Below the pieces are notes generated by a model. It did not search any database. It was not told the DNA's origin and was given only the letters and a program-made list of their open reading frames with translations. This document shows positions 43,009 through 51,346 of a DNA stretch of 64,000 nucleotides, in pieces (the first letter of the stretch is position 1; each line of letters opens with the position of its first letter). Source of the stretch: Natrinema mahii (lineage in GTDB: Archaea > Halobacteriota > Halobacteria > Halobacteriales > Natrialbaceae); the NCBI GenBank assembly GCA_000690595.2, contig JHUT02000003.1:62001-126000 (forward strand), in the 5' to 3' direction. The position numbers were made by a program, and so were the translations under genes.

Positions 43009-43304
43009 CTGAATCCGCTTTACTGACCGTGGTTTCGGAACCGTTCCGAATACGCGAGGGGGCTCTCTGCTGGTCCGTTCGGCTGCTCGAGTCAAAAGGG
43101 GGTGTAAGCCCCGGGTTCGCCGCCCCCAACGTCCCAATCGTGGCGCTTGCGGTGTCGGATCGGTCGGCGTGATCCACCTCCGGATCAGTGTCAGTTCCGG
43201 ACGCGGACCATGACCAACTGTGGGAACAAGACGCATAGTCCTTGGCCCGACCTATGCATGGACGGCGCGCAGGCACGCGATCTCGAGTCACTCACCGCCT
43301 TCGG

Positions 43305-44264
43305 TCAGATCACGACGCCCGATTGCAGAACAGCGATCAGGGCGGTCAGTATCGGCACCGACAGCAGCGTCGTTAGGAGGACGCAGGTCGAGACGTACTC
43401 CGAGACGAGGACTCCCTCCGTCCGCGCGCCCTCTGCGAACTCGATGACCAACACCAGCGGCGTCACTGCGGCGGGCATGGCCGTCTCGAGGACGAACACG
43501 CGCGCGACGGTCGGATTTTCGAAGCCGATCGCCAGTGCGACGCCGAGCCCAACCACCGGCGCGACGACCGTCTTGAGCGCGGTCGCGGGCCAGGCCCGGG
43601 AGACCGCCGCGGCAGTGTCGGCCCGCGCGAGCTGGATCCCGAGGATGAGCAACATCAGCGGGATCGAGGCGTCGCCGACGAGTCGCAGGGTCTCCATCGC
43701 CGCGGTGTCGGCGGGCGGGACGACGCCCAGCGCCCGCGCACCCAGCGCGGCCGCGACGGCGTAGACCAGCGGGATGTAAAACACCCGGCGGACGCCCTCG
43801 AGGCCGGCGGACCCGCTGCTCCGGGAGGCGACGTAGACGCCGACGGTGTACAGCAGCACGGACTGGACCGAGAGAAAGAGGACGGCCGTCTGGCGGCCGA
43901 CCGCGCCGAACGCGAAGTCCGAGACCGGGATCCCGAGGTTGCCGGAGTTGGTGAAGATCGCGACCAGTACCAGCCCGCTCAGGGCCGGTTCCCGTTCGCC
44001 GACGGCGCGGCCGGCCAGTTCCGCGACCGCCCACATCGCGGCCGTGAAGACGCCGATCCCGACCGTCACGCGCACCAGCGTCGCCGCCTCGAGTTCGGTG
44101 GTCGCGAGGCTATGAAAGACCAGTGCGGGCGCGAGGACGTAGATGACGGCGGTGTTCAGCGGCTCGGGGTCGACCTCTTTGACGGTCGCCAGCAGGTAGC
44201 CCACCGCCGCGATGGCGACGATCGGCCCGATCGCCGAGCCGAAGATGGCGAGCAAGTCGGCCAT
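43305..44264 (-). CDS. AEC-family transporter (auxin efflux carrier type)
   Basis: A 319-residue membrane protein with about ten spans, in two similar halves. Family marks are the N-terminal PIVAIAAVGYLLATVKEVDPEPLNTAVIYVLAPALVFHSL, IFTNSGNLGIPVSDFAFG, and in the second half SIPLMLLILGIQLA and ETAMPAAVTPLVLVIEFAEG. Relatives carry malate, malonate or other small anions out of cells; the substrate here is unknown. Monocistronic. Confidence 0.9.
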   Translation of the reverse strand: MADLLAIFGSAIGPIVAIAAVGYLLATVKEVDPEPLNTAVIYVLAPALVFHSLATTELEAATLVRVTVGIGVFTAAMWAVAELAGRAVGEREPALSGLVLVAIFTNSGNLGIPVSDFAFGAVGRQTAVLFLSVQSVLLYTVGVYVASRSSGSAGLEGVRRVFYIPLVYAVAAALGARALGVVPPADTAAMETLRLVGDASIPLMLLILGIQLARADTAAAVSRAWPATALKTVVAPVVGLGVALAIGFENPTVARVFVLETAMPAAVTPLVLVIEFAEGARTEGVLVSEYVSTCVLLTTLLSVPILTALIAVLQSGVVI

Positions 44265-44586
44265 CGGTCAGCGCGCCCCCTCGTGTCGCGCTCGTGGGCT
44301 CGCGGGACTCGTCGATCGGTGGGCGGTCGCTCGCTGCATTCGCGGGCAGCTACTCGCCACGCGGGGTATGGTACTTGCGATGGCGGCGCGACGCCGGCCG
44401 CTGGGAGAGCGGTCCGCGTTCGTTCTTTAAGTGGTTCTGGTCACAAGGTGTAGATACGACGGGAGAACGGTCCATTCTCGAGGCAGTCACGACCGGCCAG
44501 CGACGCGTCCCGGTCGTCGCCGGAACGCCCGGCCGCGTCGTCGTCGCTTCGGCGGACTTATTCGCGACCGCACGGGAGCCACGACC
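44265..44586. other. Intergenic region between divergent AEC and GNAT genes
   Basis: 322 bases without a supportable gene; frames through it are Arg/Gly/Ser-rich shadows. TTCTTTAAGTGG near 44423-44434 is a plausible TATA element for the GNAT gene side, though about 150 bases from its ATG. No repeat or palindrome of note was found. Confidence 0.5.
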
Positions 44587-45195
44587 ATGCCTTCCGACGC
44601 TCGGATCCGCGTCGCGACGCCGGCCGACGCGGCCGCCGCGCGCGACATCTACGCGCCCTTCTGTGAGTCGACGGCGGTCACCTTCGAAGAGACCCCACCG
44701 ACCGAGAGCGAACTGGCCGACCGGATCGAGTCCACCCTCGAGCGACATCCGTGGCTCGTCTGCGAACGCGACGGCGCGGTCGTCGGCTACGCCTACGCCG
44801 GCCCGCTTCGGAAGCGCCGCGCCTACGAGTGGGTCGTCGAACTGTCGGTCTACGTCGCCGACTCGGCCCGCGGATCCGGCGTCGGCCGCGGACTCTACGA
44901 GTCGCTGTTTACCGTCCTCGAGCGTCAGGGAATCCGCGACGCCTACGCCGTCACGACGGTCCCCAACCCCGAGACGGAGCGGTTCCACGAGTCGATGGGA
45001 TTCGAGCGGCTGGTCGACTTCCCGGCGATCGGTTACACCCAAGACGAGTGGCAGGACGTGGCGTGGTGGCGGCGACCGCTGGCCGAGAAGTCCGAGTCGC
45101 CCGACCGGCCGCGGCCGTTTCCCGCGGTCCGCGAGGACGACGACTGGGAGTCGACCGTCCGGACCGGCGAAGACGCGCTCGAGCCCTCGCCGTAG
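44587..45195 (+). CDS. GNAT acetyltransferase, phosphinothricin-acetyltransferase-like
   Basis: A 202-residue N-acetyltransferase. RVATPADAAAARDIYAPFCESTAVTFEETPPTESEL and GYAYAGPLRKRRAYEWVVELSVYVADSARGSGVGRGLYESL match the PAT/MddA subgroup, and the acetyl-CoA loop is ARGSGVGRGL. The long C-terminal tail after about 165 is disordered and acidic. Substrates in this group include methionine sulfoximine and amino acids, so the role is likely detoxification. ATG at 44587 (MPSDARIRVAT) is the family-consistent start. Confidence 0.88.
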   Translation: MPSDARIRVATPADAAAARDIYAPFCESTAVTFEETPPTESELADRIESTLERHPWLVCERDGAVVGYAYAGPLRKRRAYEWVVELSVYVADSARGSGVGRGLYESLFTVLERQGIRDAYAVTTVPNPETERFHESMGFERLVDFPAIGYTQDEWQDVAWWRRPLAEKSESPDRPRPFPAVREDDDWESTVRTGEDALEPSP

Positions 45196-45271
45196 CGCTC
45201 GGCCGCGCGATGGTCGGTCGCGACTGGGTTCGACCGACACCGCTTAGTGGCACTACCGACTGGTACCGCCC

Positions 45272-45937
45272 GTGAATCCCTCGAACTGGCGGACCTACCT
45301 CGTCACGCAGGCGTCGCTCTCCGACGGCCGGTCGACGCCCGAGATCGTCCGCGCGGCCATCGACGGCGGCGTCGACGCCGTCCAACTGCGCGAGAAGGAC
45401 GCGAACGCTCGCTCGCGGTACGAACTGGGCCTCGAGCTACGCGAACTCACTGCCGAGGCGGGCGTCGACCTGCTCGTCAACGACCGGGTCGACATCGCGC
45501 AGGCGATCGACGCCGACGGCGTCCACGTCGGCCAGTCGGACCTGTCGGTCGGGGTCGCCCGCGACCTGCTCGGACCCGACGCGATCGTGGGCTGCTCGAC
45601 GTCGACGGTCGCCGAAGCCCGCGAGGCCGACCGCGAGGGCGCGGACTACCTCGGCGTCGGGGCCGTCTACGGCACCTCCTCGAAGGACGTCGACGACGGA
45701 AAGGACGGGATCGGTCCGGAGCGGATCGCGGCGATCGCCGACGCCGTCTCGATCCCGGTCGTCGGCATCGGCGGCATCACGGCCGATAACGCCGGCCCGG
45801 TCGTCGAGGCGGGCGCGGCCGGCGTGGCCGTCATCAGCGCGATTACGGCGGCCTCCGATCCGGCGGCGGCGACCGCGGCGCTTGCCGAAACCGTCGAAAC
45901 TTCGAAGGGAGTCGCCGACGGAGGTCGAGGCGCATGA
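45272..45937 (+). CDS. thiE: Thiamine-phosphate synthase ThiE
   Basis: A 221-residue TIM-barrel enzyme joining HMP-PP and thiazole phosphate into thiamine phosphate. The signs are TYLVTQASLSDGRS, DAVQLREKDANAR, LLVNDRVDIAQAIDADGVHVGQSDL, DYLGVGAVYGTSSKDV and IPVVGIGGITADNAGPV. GTG at 45272 is the start. The thiM gene overlaps its stop (ATGA). No TPP riboswitch-like sequence was recognised upstream. Confidence 0.95.
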   Translation: MNPSNWRTYLVTQASLSDGRSTPEIVRAAIDGGVDAVQLREKDANARSRYELGLELRELTAEAGVDLLVNDRVDIAQAIDADGVHVGQSDLSVGVARDLLGPDAIVGCSTSTVAEAREADREGADYLGVGAVYGTSSKDVDDGKDGIGPERIAAIADAVSIPVVGIGGITADNAGPVVEAGAAGVAVISAITAASDPAAATAALAETVETSKGVADGGRGA

Positions 45938-46764
45938 GCGTTACCGACATCGCCGCCGCCGACCTCGCCGACGCCGTTCGGACCGTCCGCGAGACGGAGC
46001 CGCTCGTCCAGCACGTGACCAACACGGTGACGATCAACGACGTCGCGAACCTGACGCTGCACTGGGGCGGGCTCCCGGTGATGGCCGACTCCTTCGGCGA
46101 CGCCGGCGAGATGACCGCCGCCGCACGCGCGCTCGTCATCAACATCGGGCAGGTGCCCGACGACCGCGTCGAGGCCATGCACGAGGCCGGCCGGAAGGCC
46201 AACGAGCGCGACGTGCCGGTCGTCCTCGACCCCGTCGGCCTCGGCTCGACCCCCTCGCGCGAGGCGGTCACTGAGAGCCTCCTCGAGGCGGTCGAGTTCG
46301 CCGCGATCAAGGGCAACTACGGCGAGATCAGCGCCCTGGCCGGTGTCGAAGCGAACGTCGAGGGCGTCGAGTCCGTCGGCGACTACGAGGCGATCGAGGC
46401 GACCGCTCAGTCGGTCGCCGACTCGACCGGCGCGGTCGTCGTCGCCTCGGGCGTCGAGGACGTCGTCGCCGACGCCGACGGCGCGGTTCGCCTGTCAGCC
46501 GGCCACGAGATGCTCGGCGAGGTCGTCGGCACCGGCTGCATGCTCGGCGCGACCGTCGGCACCTTCGCCGGCGCGCTCGAGGACCTCCGCGGGGCCGCCG
46601 TTTACGGGACGCTCGCGTTCGGCCTCGCCGGCGAGCGTGCGGCGGCGATGGACTACGCCGGCCCGGGCAGTTACCGGACGAACTTCCAGGACGCCGTCTA
46701 CGGCGTCACCGGCGACGACCTCGAGTCGGCCGACCTCGCGGACCGGCTTGAACCGGTGCTGTAG
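45934..46764 (+). CDS. thiM: Hydroxyethylthiazole kinase ThiM
   Basis: A 276-residue ribokinase-fold kinase that phosphorylates the salvaged thiazole, giving the substrate for ThiE. VQHVTNTVTINDVANLTLHWGGLPVMADS, VVLDPVGLGSTPSRE, IKGNYGEISALAG and the catalytic GTGCMLGATVGTFAGA are all clear. ATGA overlap with thiE means both are made together, forming a thiamine salvage unit. Confidence 0.96.
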   Translation: MSVTDIAAADLADAVRTVRETEPLVQHVTNTVTINDVANLTLHWGGLPVMADSFGDAGEMTAAARALVINIGQVPDDRVEAMHEAGRKANERDVPVVLDPVGLGSTPSREAVTESLLEAVEFAAIKGNYGEISALAGVEANVEGVESVGDYEAIEATAQSVADSTGAVVVASGVEDVVADADGAVRLSAGHEMLGEVVGTGCMLGATVGTFAGALEDLRGAAVYGTLAFGLAGERAAAMDYAGPGSYRTNFQDAVYGVTGDDLESADLADRLEPVL

Positions 46765-46851
46765 ACGACACGAACCCGTCGGTTCGACCGGTGTTCCCGA
46801 TTTCCGGAACGTACTGCAACGATTTTAGTCCCGCCGGGCGAACCCGTTTGC

Positions 46852-47124
46852 ATGGCTCGAGACGAACTCGAGAACGCGGCCGACGCCATCGAGGCGGCGG
46901 CAGCGGCCGCGGCAGACGACGAGGCACAGGAGCGACTCGAGAAGCAGGCGGCGAAGTTCGCGGAGTACGCGGACGCCGACCGCGGGCCGGACCACGGCCA
47001 GCTCGCCCGCCACGAACACATCTTAAACGACATCGCCGACGAGGAAGGCGGCGACGTCCAATCGAAGCTCGCGGACGCGCTCGAGTCGATCAGCGCGTTC
47101 CGGGAGACGGTCGAAGGCGTATAG
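46852..47124 (+). CDS. DUF7553-type small helical protein
   Basis: A 90-residue acidic, all-helical protein: MARDELENAADAIEAAAAAA, QERLEKQAAKFAEYADADRGPDHGQLARHEHILNDIA and QSKLADALESISAFRETVEGV. The PDHGxLARHEHIL core is a repeated haloarchaeal pattern that I associate with DUF7553. Function unknown; heptad-like spacing suggests a helical bundle. The 274 bases after it hold no gene I can support. Confidence 0.75.
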   Translation: MARDELENAADAIEAAAAAAADDEAQERLEKQAAKFAEYADADRGPDHGQLARHEHILNDIADEEGGDVQSKLADALESISAFRETVEGV

Positions 47125-47398
47125 GACGATCTCCGGTCGTGTTCAAGAACCGGCAGGAAATACCTTTTTCGACGGCGTCTGGACGGCAGCGGGTCGGTTT
47201 GCGCAGTGACCGGATAGTGGTTCGTCCGAGTCGGTCGGAGACAGCGGGCGTCCTGCTACCGTGGCGGCACGGAGTGTCCACACCCTCCCCAGCCGATTCG
47301 CTCGCTGCGCACGGCTCCCGTTGGTCACCGTTCACAATAGCGAGACCAGTCGTCAGCGCGCGCCACCGCATGGCGGCTGACCGGTTCGGCGGAACCCG

Positions 47399-48034
47399 CT
47401 AACAGACGGGCTTCGGGTTCGCGCCCATCCCCTCGAGCGTCTCGACGTACTCGTCGTAGGCGGCCTGGATCGCGCCGCTTGCGGCCTCCTGAGCGCGCTC
47501 CCAGTCGTCGTCGGTCTCGCAGACCTCGCCGAGGAGGTCCGTCGCGCGCTCGAGCTGGTCGTCCAAGTCCTCGCCAAAGCCGCGGAACAGGCTGGCCGTC
47601 TGGGGGTCGGCGTCGCCGACGAAGTAGCCGACGACCTGGTCCTTCGAGCGCTGGCTCGCGAGGATGCGGCCGACGAGCGCGCCGACGCGTTCGACGGTGT
47701 CCTCGCGGGCGCGCAGGTACTCGTGGAGCTGTGGCGTCTCGGTCGGTTCGTAGTCGTCGGCGGCGAGTTTCCCGTCGACGGTCTCGTAGTGGTCCTGCTC
47801 TTCCTCGGCCGTTTGCTCGAAGGCCGCGCGGGCCTCGTCGTCGGCCTCGTCGTCGGCCCACTCGAGGAAGGTTTGCCAGGCCGCGTACTCGGCGTCCGCC
47901 GTCGCCTCGAGGACTGGTTCGGTATCGATCTCGCCGCCGGTGTCGGCATAGAGCGACTTCGAGGACCCGAGTCGCGAGAGCGCGGTCTGGTTGTCGTCGT
48001 TGACGGTCTCGACGAATGCGTCCGAATCGGTCAT
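47399..48034 (-). CDS. Ferritin-like (rubrerythrin-type) protein
   Basis: A 211-residue helical protein. Carboxylate/histidine pairs EYAAWQTFLEWAD, EQTAEEEQDHYETV and later SLFRGFGEDLDDQLERATDLLGEV suggest a ferritin-like four-helix bundle, and the haloarchaeal relatives are annotated as rubrerythrin family. No rubredoxin Cys motif is present, so it is not a full rubrerythrin. ATG at 48034 (MTDSDAFVETV) chosen; the upstream in-frame codons are Arg/Pro-rich. Confidence 0.65.
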   Translation of the reverse strand: MTDSDAFVETVNDDNQTALSRLGSSKSLYADTGGEIDTEPVLEATADAEYAAWQTFLEWADDEADDEARAAFEQTAEEEQDHYETVDGKLAADDYEPTETPQLHEYLRAREDTVERVGALVGRILASQRSKDQVVGYFVGDADPQTASLFRGFGEDLDDQLERATDLLGEVCETDDDWERAQEAASGAIQAAYDEYVETLEGMGANPKPVC

Positions 48035-48246
48035 AGGCGGGCATTCGGAGAGCCGAGTGTTAGGCCTATCGTCACGAGGGGGCATGCGAGTCCGGCTATC
48101 GATTCCCCGCGGTCGGGGCGGACCACCCATCCAAGAAACAGGACGGTCTCCGTGATGCTCCGCTGATCAGTTGGAAGCAGGGAACGAAACGACGACGGGA
48201 CGACCGTGCTGGCCACGTCCCGCGTCGGGCGGGTGAGGCGATCGCG

Positions 48247-49104
48247 TTAGTTGCCCTTCTCGATCGGCGCGTTGACGAGGTTGCCCCACTCGGTCCAGGA
48301 ACCGTCGTAGTTGACGGTGTCCTCGTAGCCCAGCAGTTCGTGCAGGGCGAACCAGGCGACCGACGAGCGCTCGCCGATGCGGCAGTAGGCGACGGTCGTC
48401 TCGTCGCCGTCGATGTCCTCCTCGGCGTAGAGATCCTCGAGTTCGTCGGGGGCTTTGAAGGTGCCGTCGTCGTTGGTCACGGCGGCCCACGAGATGTTCT
48501 TCGCGCCGGGGATGTGGCCGCCGCGCTGGGCGGTCTCCTGGAGTCCCGGGGGCGCGAGGACTTCGCCGGAGTACTCCTCGGGCGAGCGAACGTCGACGAG
48601 CGGCACGCCGCGCTCGATCGCCTTCTCGACGTCGTCGCGGTAGGCGCGGATGCTCTCGCGCGGGCCGGCGGCGTCGTACTCGGCCTCGGAGAAGTCGGGC
48701 TCCTCGTCGGTGGTCGGGTAGTCGTTCTCGAGCCAGTACTCGCGGCCGCCGTCGAGGAGCTTCGCGTCGTCGTGGCCGTAGTACTTGAACTGCCAGTAGG
48801 CGTAGGCGGCGAACCAGTTGGAGTTGTCGCCGTAGAGGACGACGGTGTCGTCCTCGCTGATGCCGTGACTACCGAGCAGGGCCTCGAAGTCTTCCTTCTC
48901 GAGGATGTCCCGCTGGGTCTGGTCCTGGAGCTGGGTCTCCCAGTTGAACCCGATCGCGCCGGGCGCGTGTTCTTCCTCGTAGGCTTCCGTGTCGACGTCG
49001 ACCTCGACGAGTCGGAGGTCGGAGTCGTCGTCCTGGAACTGGTCGAGTCGGTCCTCGACCCAGTCAGCCGAAACGAGTACGTCTTTGGCGTAGTCGTCTG
49101 CCAT
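48247..49104 (-). CDS. Tandem rhodanese sulfurtransferase A
   Basis: A 285-residue thiosulfate-type sulfurtransferase with two rhodanese domains. The N-terminal inactive domain includes LRLVEVDVDTEAYEEEHAPGAIGFNW; the C-terminal domain has VPLVDVRSPEEYSG, GHIPGAKNISW and the active cysteine in TTVAYCRIGERSS. ATG at 49104 (MADDYAKDVLVS). It faces away from a second rhodanese gene at 49383, sharing a 278-base spacer. The sulfur acceptor is unknown. Confidence 0.93.
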   Translation of the reverse strand: MADDYAKDVLVSADWVEDRLDQFQDDDSDLRLVEVDVDTEAYEEEHAPGAIGFNWETQLQDQTQRDILEKEDFEALLGSHGISEDDTVVLYGDNSNWFAAYAYWQFKYYGHDDAKLLDGGREYWLENDYPTTDEEPDFSEAEYDAAGPRESIRAYRDDVEKAIERGVPLVDVRSPEEYSGEVLAPPGLQETAQRGGHIPGAKNISWAAVTNDDGTFKAPDELEDLYAEEDIDGDETTVAYCRIGERSSVAWFALHELLGYEDTVNYDGSWTEWGNLVNAPIEKGN

Positions 49105-49382
49105 GGACGGTCCTACGACGGCGACACACAAAGGGACTTCTTAACCGGTCAATTCGGACACCGGTCGACCGTGGGGGAAACTTTTGCCGCGTCTTTTTGA
49201 CGCGATTCGCTCGCATTCCCGAAGCGCGACGCGTTCGGCGCTCAGACGCCGCTCTCGACGGATCCCCGTCTTTATCGGCCACCGGCCTCTCAAAACAGGG
49301 GCAAGAGTTGCCACTGTCCCGGTATCCGCCGTTCGCGGCGAAACCGGTGCGTACTCGGGGCTGGGTTTCCTACCCCGGTTCG

Positions 49383-50186
49383 ATGGACGAATCCGTCGTC
49401 GTCTCCCCCGACTGGCTCGCATCGCGTCTCGACGATCCCGCCGTCCGCGTCGTCGACGTCAGGGACGCCTGGGAGTTCGACGGGATCGGACACGTTCCGG
49501 GCGCGGTCAGTATCCCGTTCGACAGCTACCGCGACGAGAGCGACGTCGACCGCGGGACCCTGCCCGGGGCCGATGCCTTCGCGACCCTGCTCGGCGACGC
49601 CGGGATCTCGCCCGCCGATACCATCGTCGCCTACGACGACACTCACGGCGTCTTCGCGGCCCGCTTTGTCCTCACCGCCCTCGAGTACGGTCACGACGAC
49701 GTCCGCCTGCTCGACGGCGACTACAGCGCCTGGAACCAGGCCTACGAGACGACGAGCGACACCCCCGAGATCGACCCGGTCGACTACGAGGCCGACCCGC
49801 TCGAGCCCGACGAGAGCCCGCTGATCGGCTACGACGCCGTCGAAGCAGCCCTCGAGCGCGACGCCGTCCTCGTCGACACTCGTGAGCGCGAGGAGTTCGA
49901 GGAGACCCGCCTGCCGGGTGCCGTGCGATTCGACTGGCGCGACGTCATCGACGACGAGACGCGTCGACTGAAGCCCGAAGACGAACTCGAGGCGCTCCTC
50001 GCCGACCGCGGGATCACCCCGGACCGCGAAATCGTCCTCTACTGTAACACGGCTCGGCGGATCAGCCACACCTACGTCGTCCTCAAGGCGCTCGGCTACG
50101 AGGACGTCGCGTTCTACGAAGGAAGCCTCACGGAGTGGCTGGCCAACGACGGCGAGACCGAGAGCGGACCGGTTTCGACCGAGTGA
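49383..50186 (+). CDS. Tandem rhodanese sulfurtransferase B
   Basis: A 267-residue two-domain rhodanese. Residues 5-120 form the inactive domain (VRVVDVRDAWEFDGIGHVPGAVSIPF), and the second domain has VLVDTREREEFEETRLPGAVRFDW and the active cysteine in IVLYCNTARRISHTY. The active loop differs from copy A (CNTARR against CRIGER), pointing to a different donor or acceptor. The start is ATG 49383; a 62-codon upstream extension has no rhodanese similarity. Confidence 0.92.
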   Translation: MDESVVVSPDWLASRLDDPAVRVVDVRDAWEFDGIGHVPGAVSIPFDSYRDESDVDRGTLPGADAFATLLGDAGISPADTIVAYDDTHGVFAARFVLTALEYGHDDVRLLDGDYSAWNQAYETTSDTPEIDPVDYEADPLEPDESPLIGYDAVEAALERDAVLVDTREREEFEETRLPGAVRFDWRDVIDDETRRLKPEDELEALLADRGITPDREIVLYCNTARRISHTYVVLKALGYEDVAFYEGSLTEWLANDGETESGPVSTE

Positions 50187-50214
50187 CCGACCGGTCTCCC
50201 ACCGTCGGTCTCCG

Positions 50215-50556
50215 TTACTCGACCGGTTCGCCGGCCGCCCGCTCGAGTCGCTCGAGCCTGATCCGCCGGTTCCCGGTGATCGTGATCTCGTACCCGTGGT
50301 AGGTAAACGTCACTCGGTCGGGCGTTCCGGCCGTTCCGACACCGTCGCTTCCGAACAGTGTGTCGAGTGCGTCCGGGTCGACGGCAGTGTACAGCGGCTC
50401 GAGCGCCGTCGTTCCACCGGCGGTACCGCCGGTCGGAACCATCTCGACGTCCGAGGCGGTCGCAACCGCCGTCACGACTCCCGTACTGATCGGCTCGTCG
50501 TCCGCAAGCTCGTACACCGTGGCCGTTTCTCCCCGCCGCTGGTCGCTCCGTTCCAT
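50215..50556 (-). CDS. HalOD1 output-domain protein
   Basis: A 113-residue protein consisting of one HalOD1 domain, found only in Halobacteria and thought to be an output module. TALEPLYTAVDPDALDTLFG and RVTFTYHGYEITITGNRRIRLE are the family signature. No partner domain is fused. ATG at 50556 preferred over GTG at 50559. It is 52 bases from a Bat-type regulator on the same strand. Confidence 0.85.
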   Translation of the reverse strand: MERSDQRRGETATVYELADDEPISTGVVTAVATASDVEMVPTGGTAGGTTALEPLYTAVDPDALDTLFGSDGVGTAGTPDRVTFTYHGYEITITGNRRIRLERLERAAGEPVE

Positions 50557-50608
50557 CACATGGGGATACTCCGGGTGGACTGGTGAGTCACCGTCTTACG
50601 TATGTAGC

Positions 50609-51286
50609 CTATTTATATGGCTGGTCGCTGCTCTGTGGGTCCCCGACGATCGTTCCCTCGATGAGGTTCCGATACCCTCGCCTGAGTCGGGACGAAAACG
50701 CCTGTCTCGAGATGCCAAGCTGGGAGGCGAGCGTCGCCTGATCGGTCTCGCGCGTGTCGCTGTAGTACCCCTGATTGTAGGCCAGCAAGAGCGCCTCGCG
50801 CTGTTCCGGCGTGAGGCCGTACTCGGCTCCGGCCGTCATCTCCGAGAGGCGATTGAGCCGCGTGAGCGTCACCTCGATGTCGTGGTCCGTACAGTACTGC
50901 TGGAACGCCGAGAACCGATCGACGGACTCCGCGCGGAGTTCGAACACCCAGCCCGTTCTGGTCCCGGTCGCCGAGACGACCGTGACGCCGGTTTCCGCGA
51001 TCGCTCGCATGATCCCCATGTACTCCGGCTTCCACTCGGCGCGATAGAGGCCCCGGTCACCCAGGTCCTCCATGAGAACCGCCGAGCGCAGCTCCGGCAA
51101 CCCCTCGAAGATAGCCAAGATTGCCGCCAGTTCCTCGTCGGGATCTTGCACCCAGAAGTACGGCATGACCGTGTCACCGCTGGGGACGACGCGGTCGAGA
51201 TCCAGCGTCACCTCGGGCCTGTCCTCGAAGACCCGCCCGAGGGGGAAGTCCGCCGGCGCGAGGGTGAACTCGGCGATCGAAGTCAT
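50609..51286 (-). CDS. Bacterio-opsin-activator-type helix-turn-helix regulator
   Basis: A 225-residue regulator of the Bat family. An N-terminal ligand-like domain (residues 1-150, LPELRSAVLMEDLGDRGLYRAEWKPEYMGIMRAIAETGVTV) is followed by the HTH_10 domain at about 160-215 (YGLTPEQREALLLAYNQGYYSDTRETDQATLASQLGISRQAFSSRLRRGYRNL). These proteins bind promoter DNA in response to oxygen, light or metabolites. Probably co-transcribed with the HalOD1 gene downstream. The target is unknown. Confidence 0.9.
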   Translation of the reverse strand: MTSIAEFTLAPADFPLGRVFEDRPEVTLDLDRVVPSGDTVMPYFWVQDPDEELAAILAIFEGLPELRSAVLMEDLGDRGLYRAEWKPEYMGIMRAIAETGVTVVSATGTRTGWVFELRAESVDRFSAFQQYCTDHDIEVTLTRLNRLSEMTAGAEYGLTPEQREALLLAYNQGYYSDTRETDQATLASQLGISRQAFSSRLRRGYRNLIEGTIVGDPQSSDQPYK

Positions 51287-51346
51287 AGTGGCTCTTGGCG
51301 CTCTCGACTGTTAAGCCTCATCACGGGCGGAATCCTCGCGGGGTCC

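Noticed and set aside
43100-43140. tRNA-like stretch with GGGTTCGCC
   Set aside because: No cloverleaf could be formed; the apparent T loop lacks a matching stem and acceptor arm.
45196-45271. TPP riboswitch before thiE
   Set aside because: The gap is only 76 bases and shows none of the conserved THI-box pattern.
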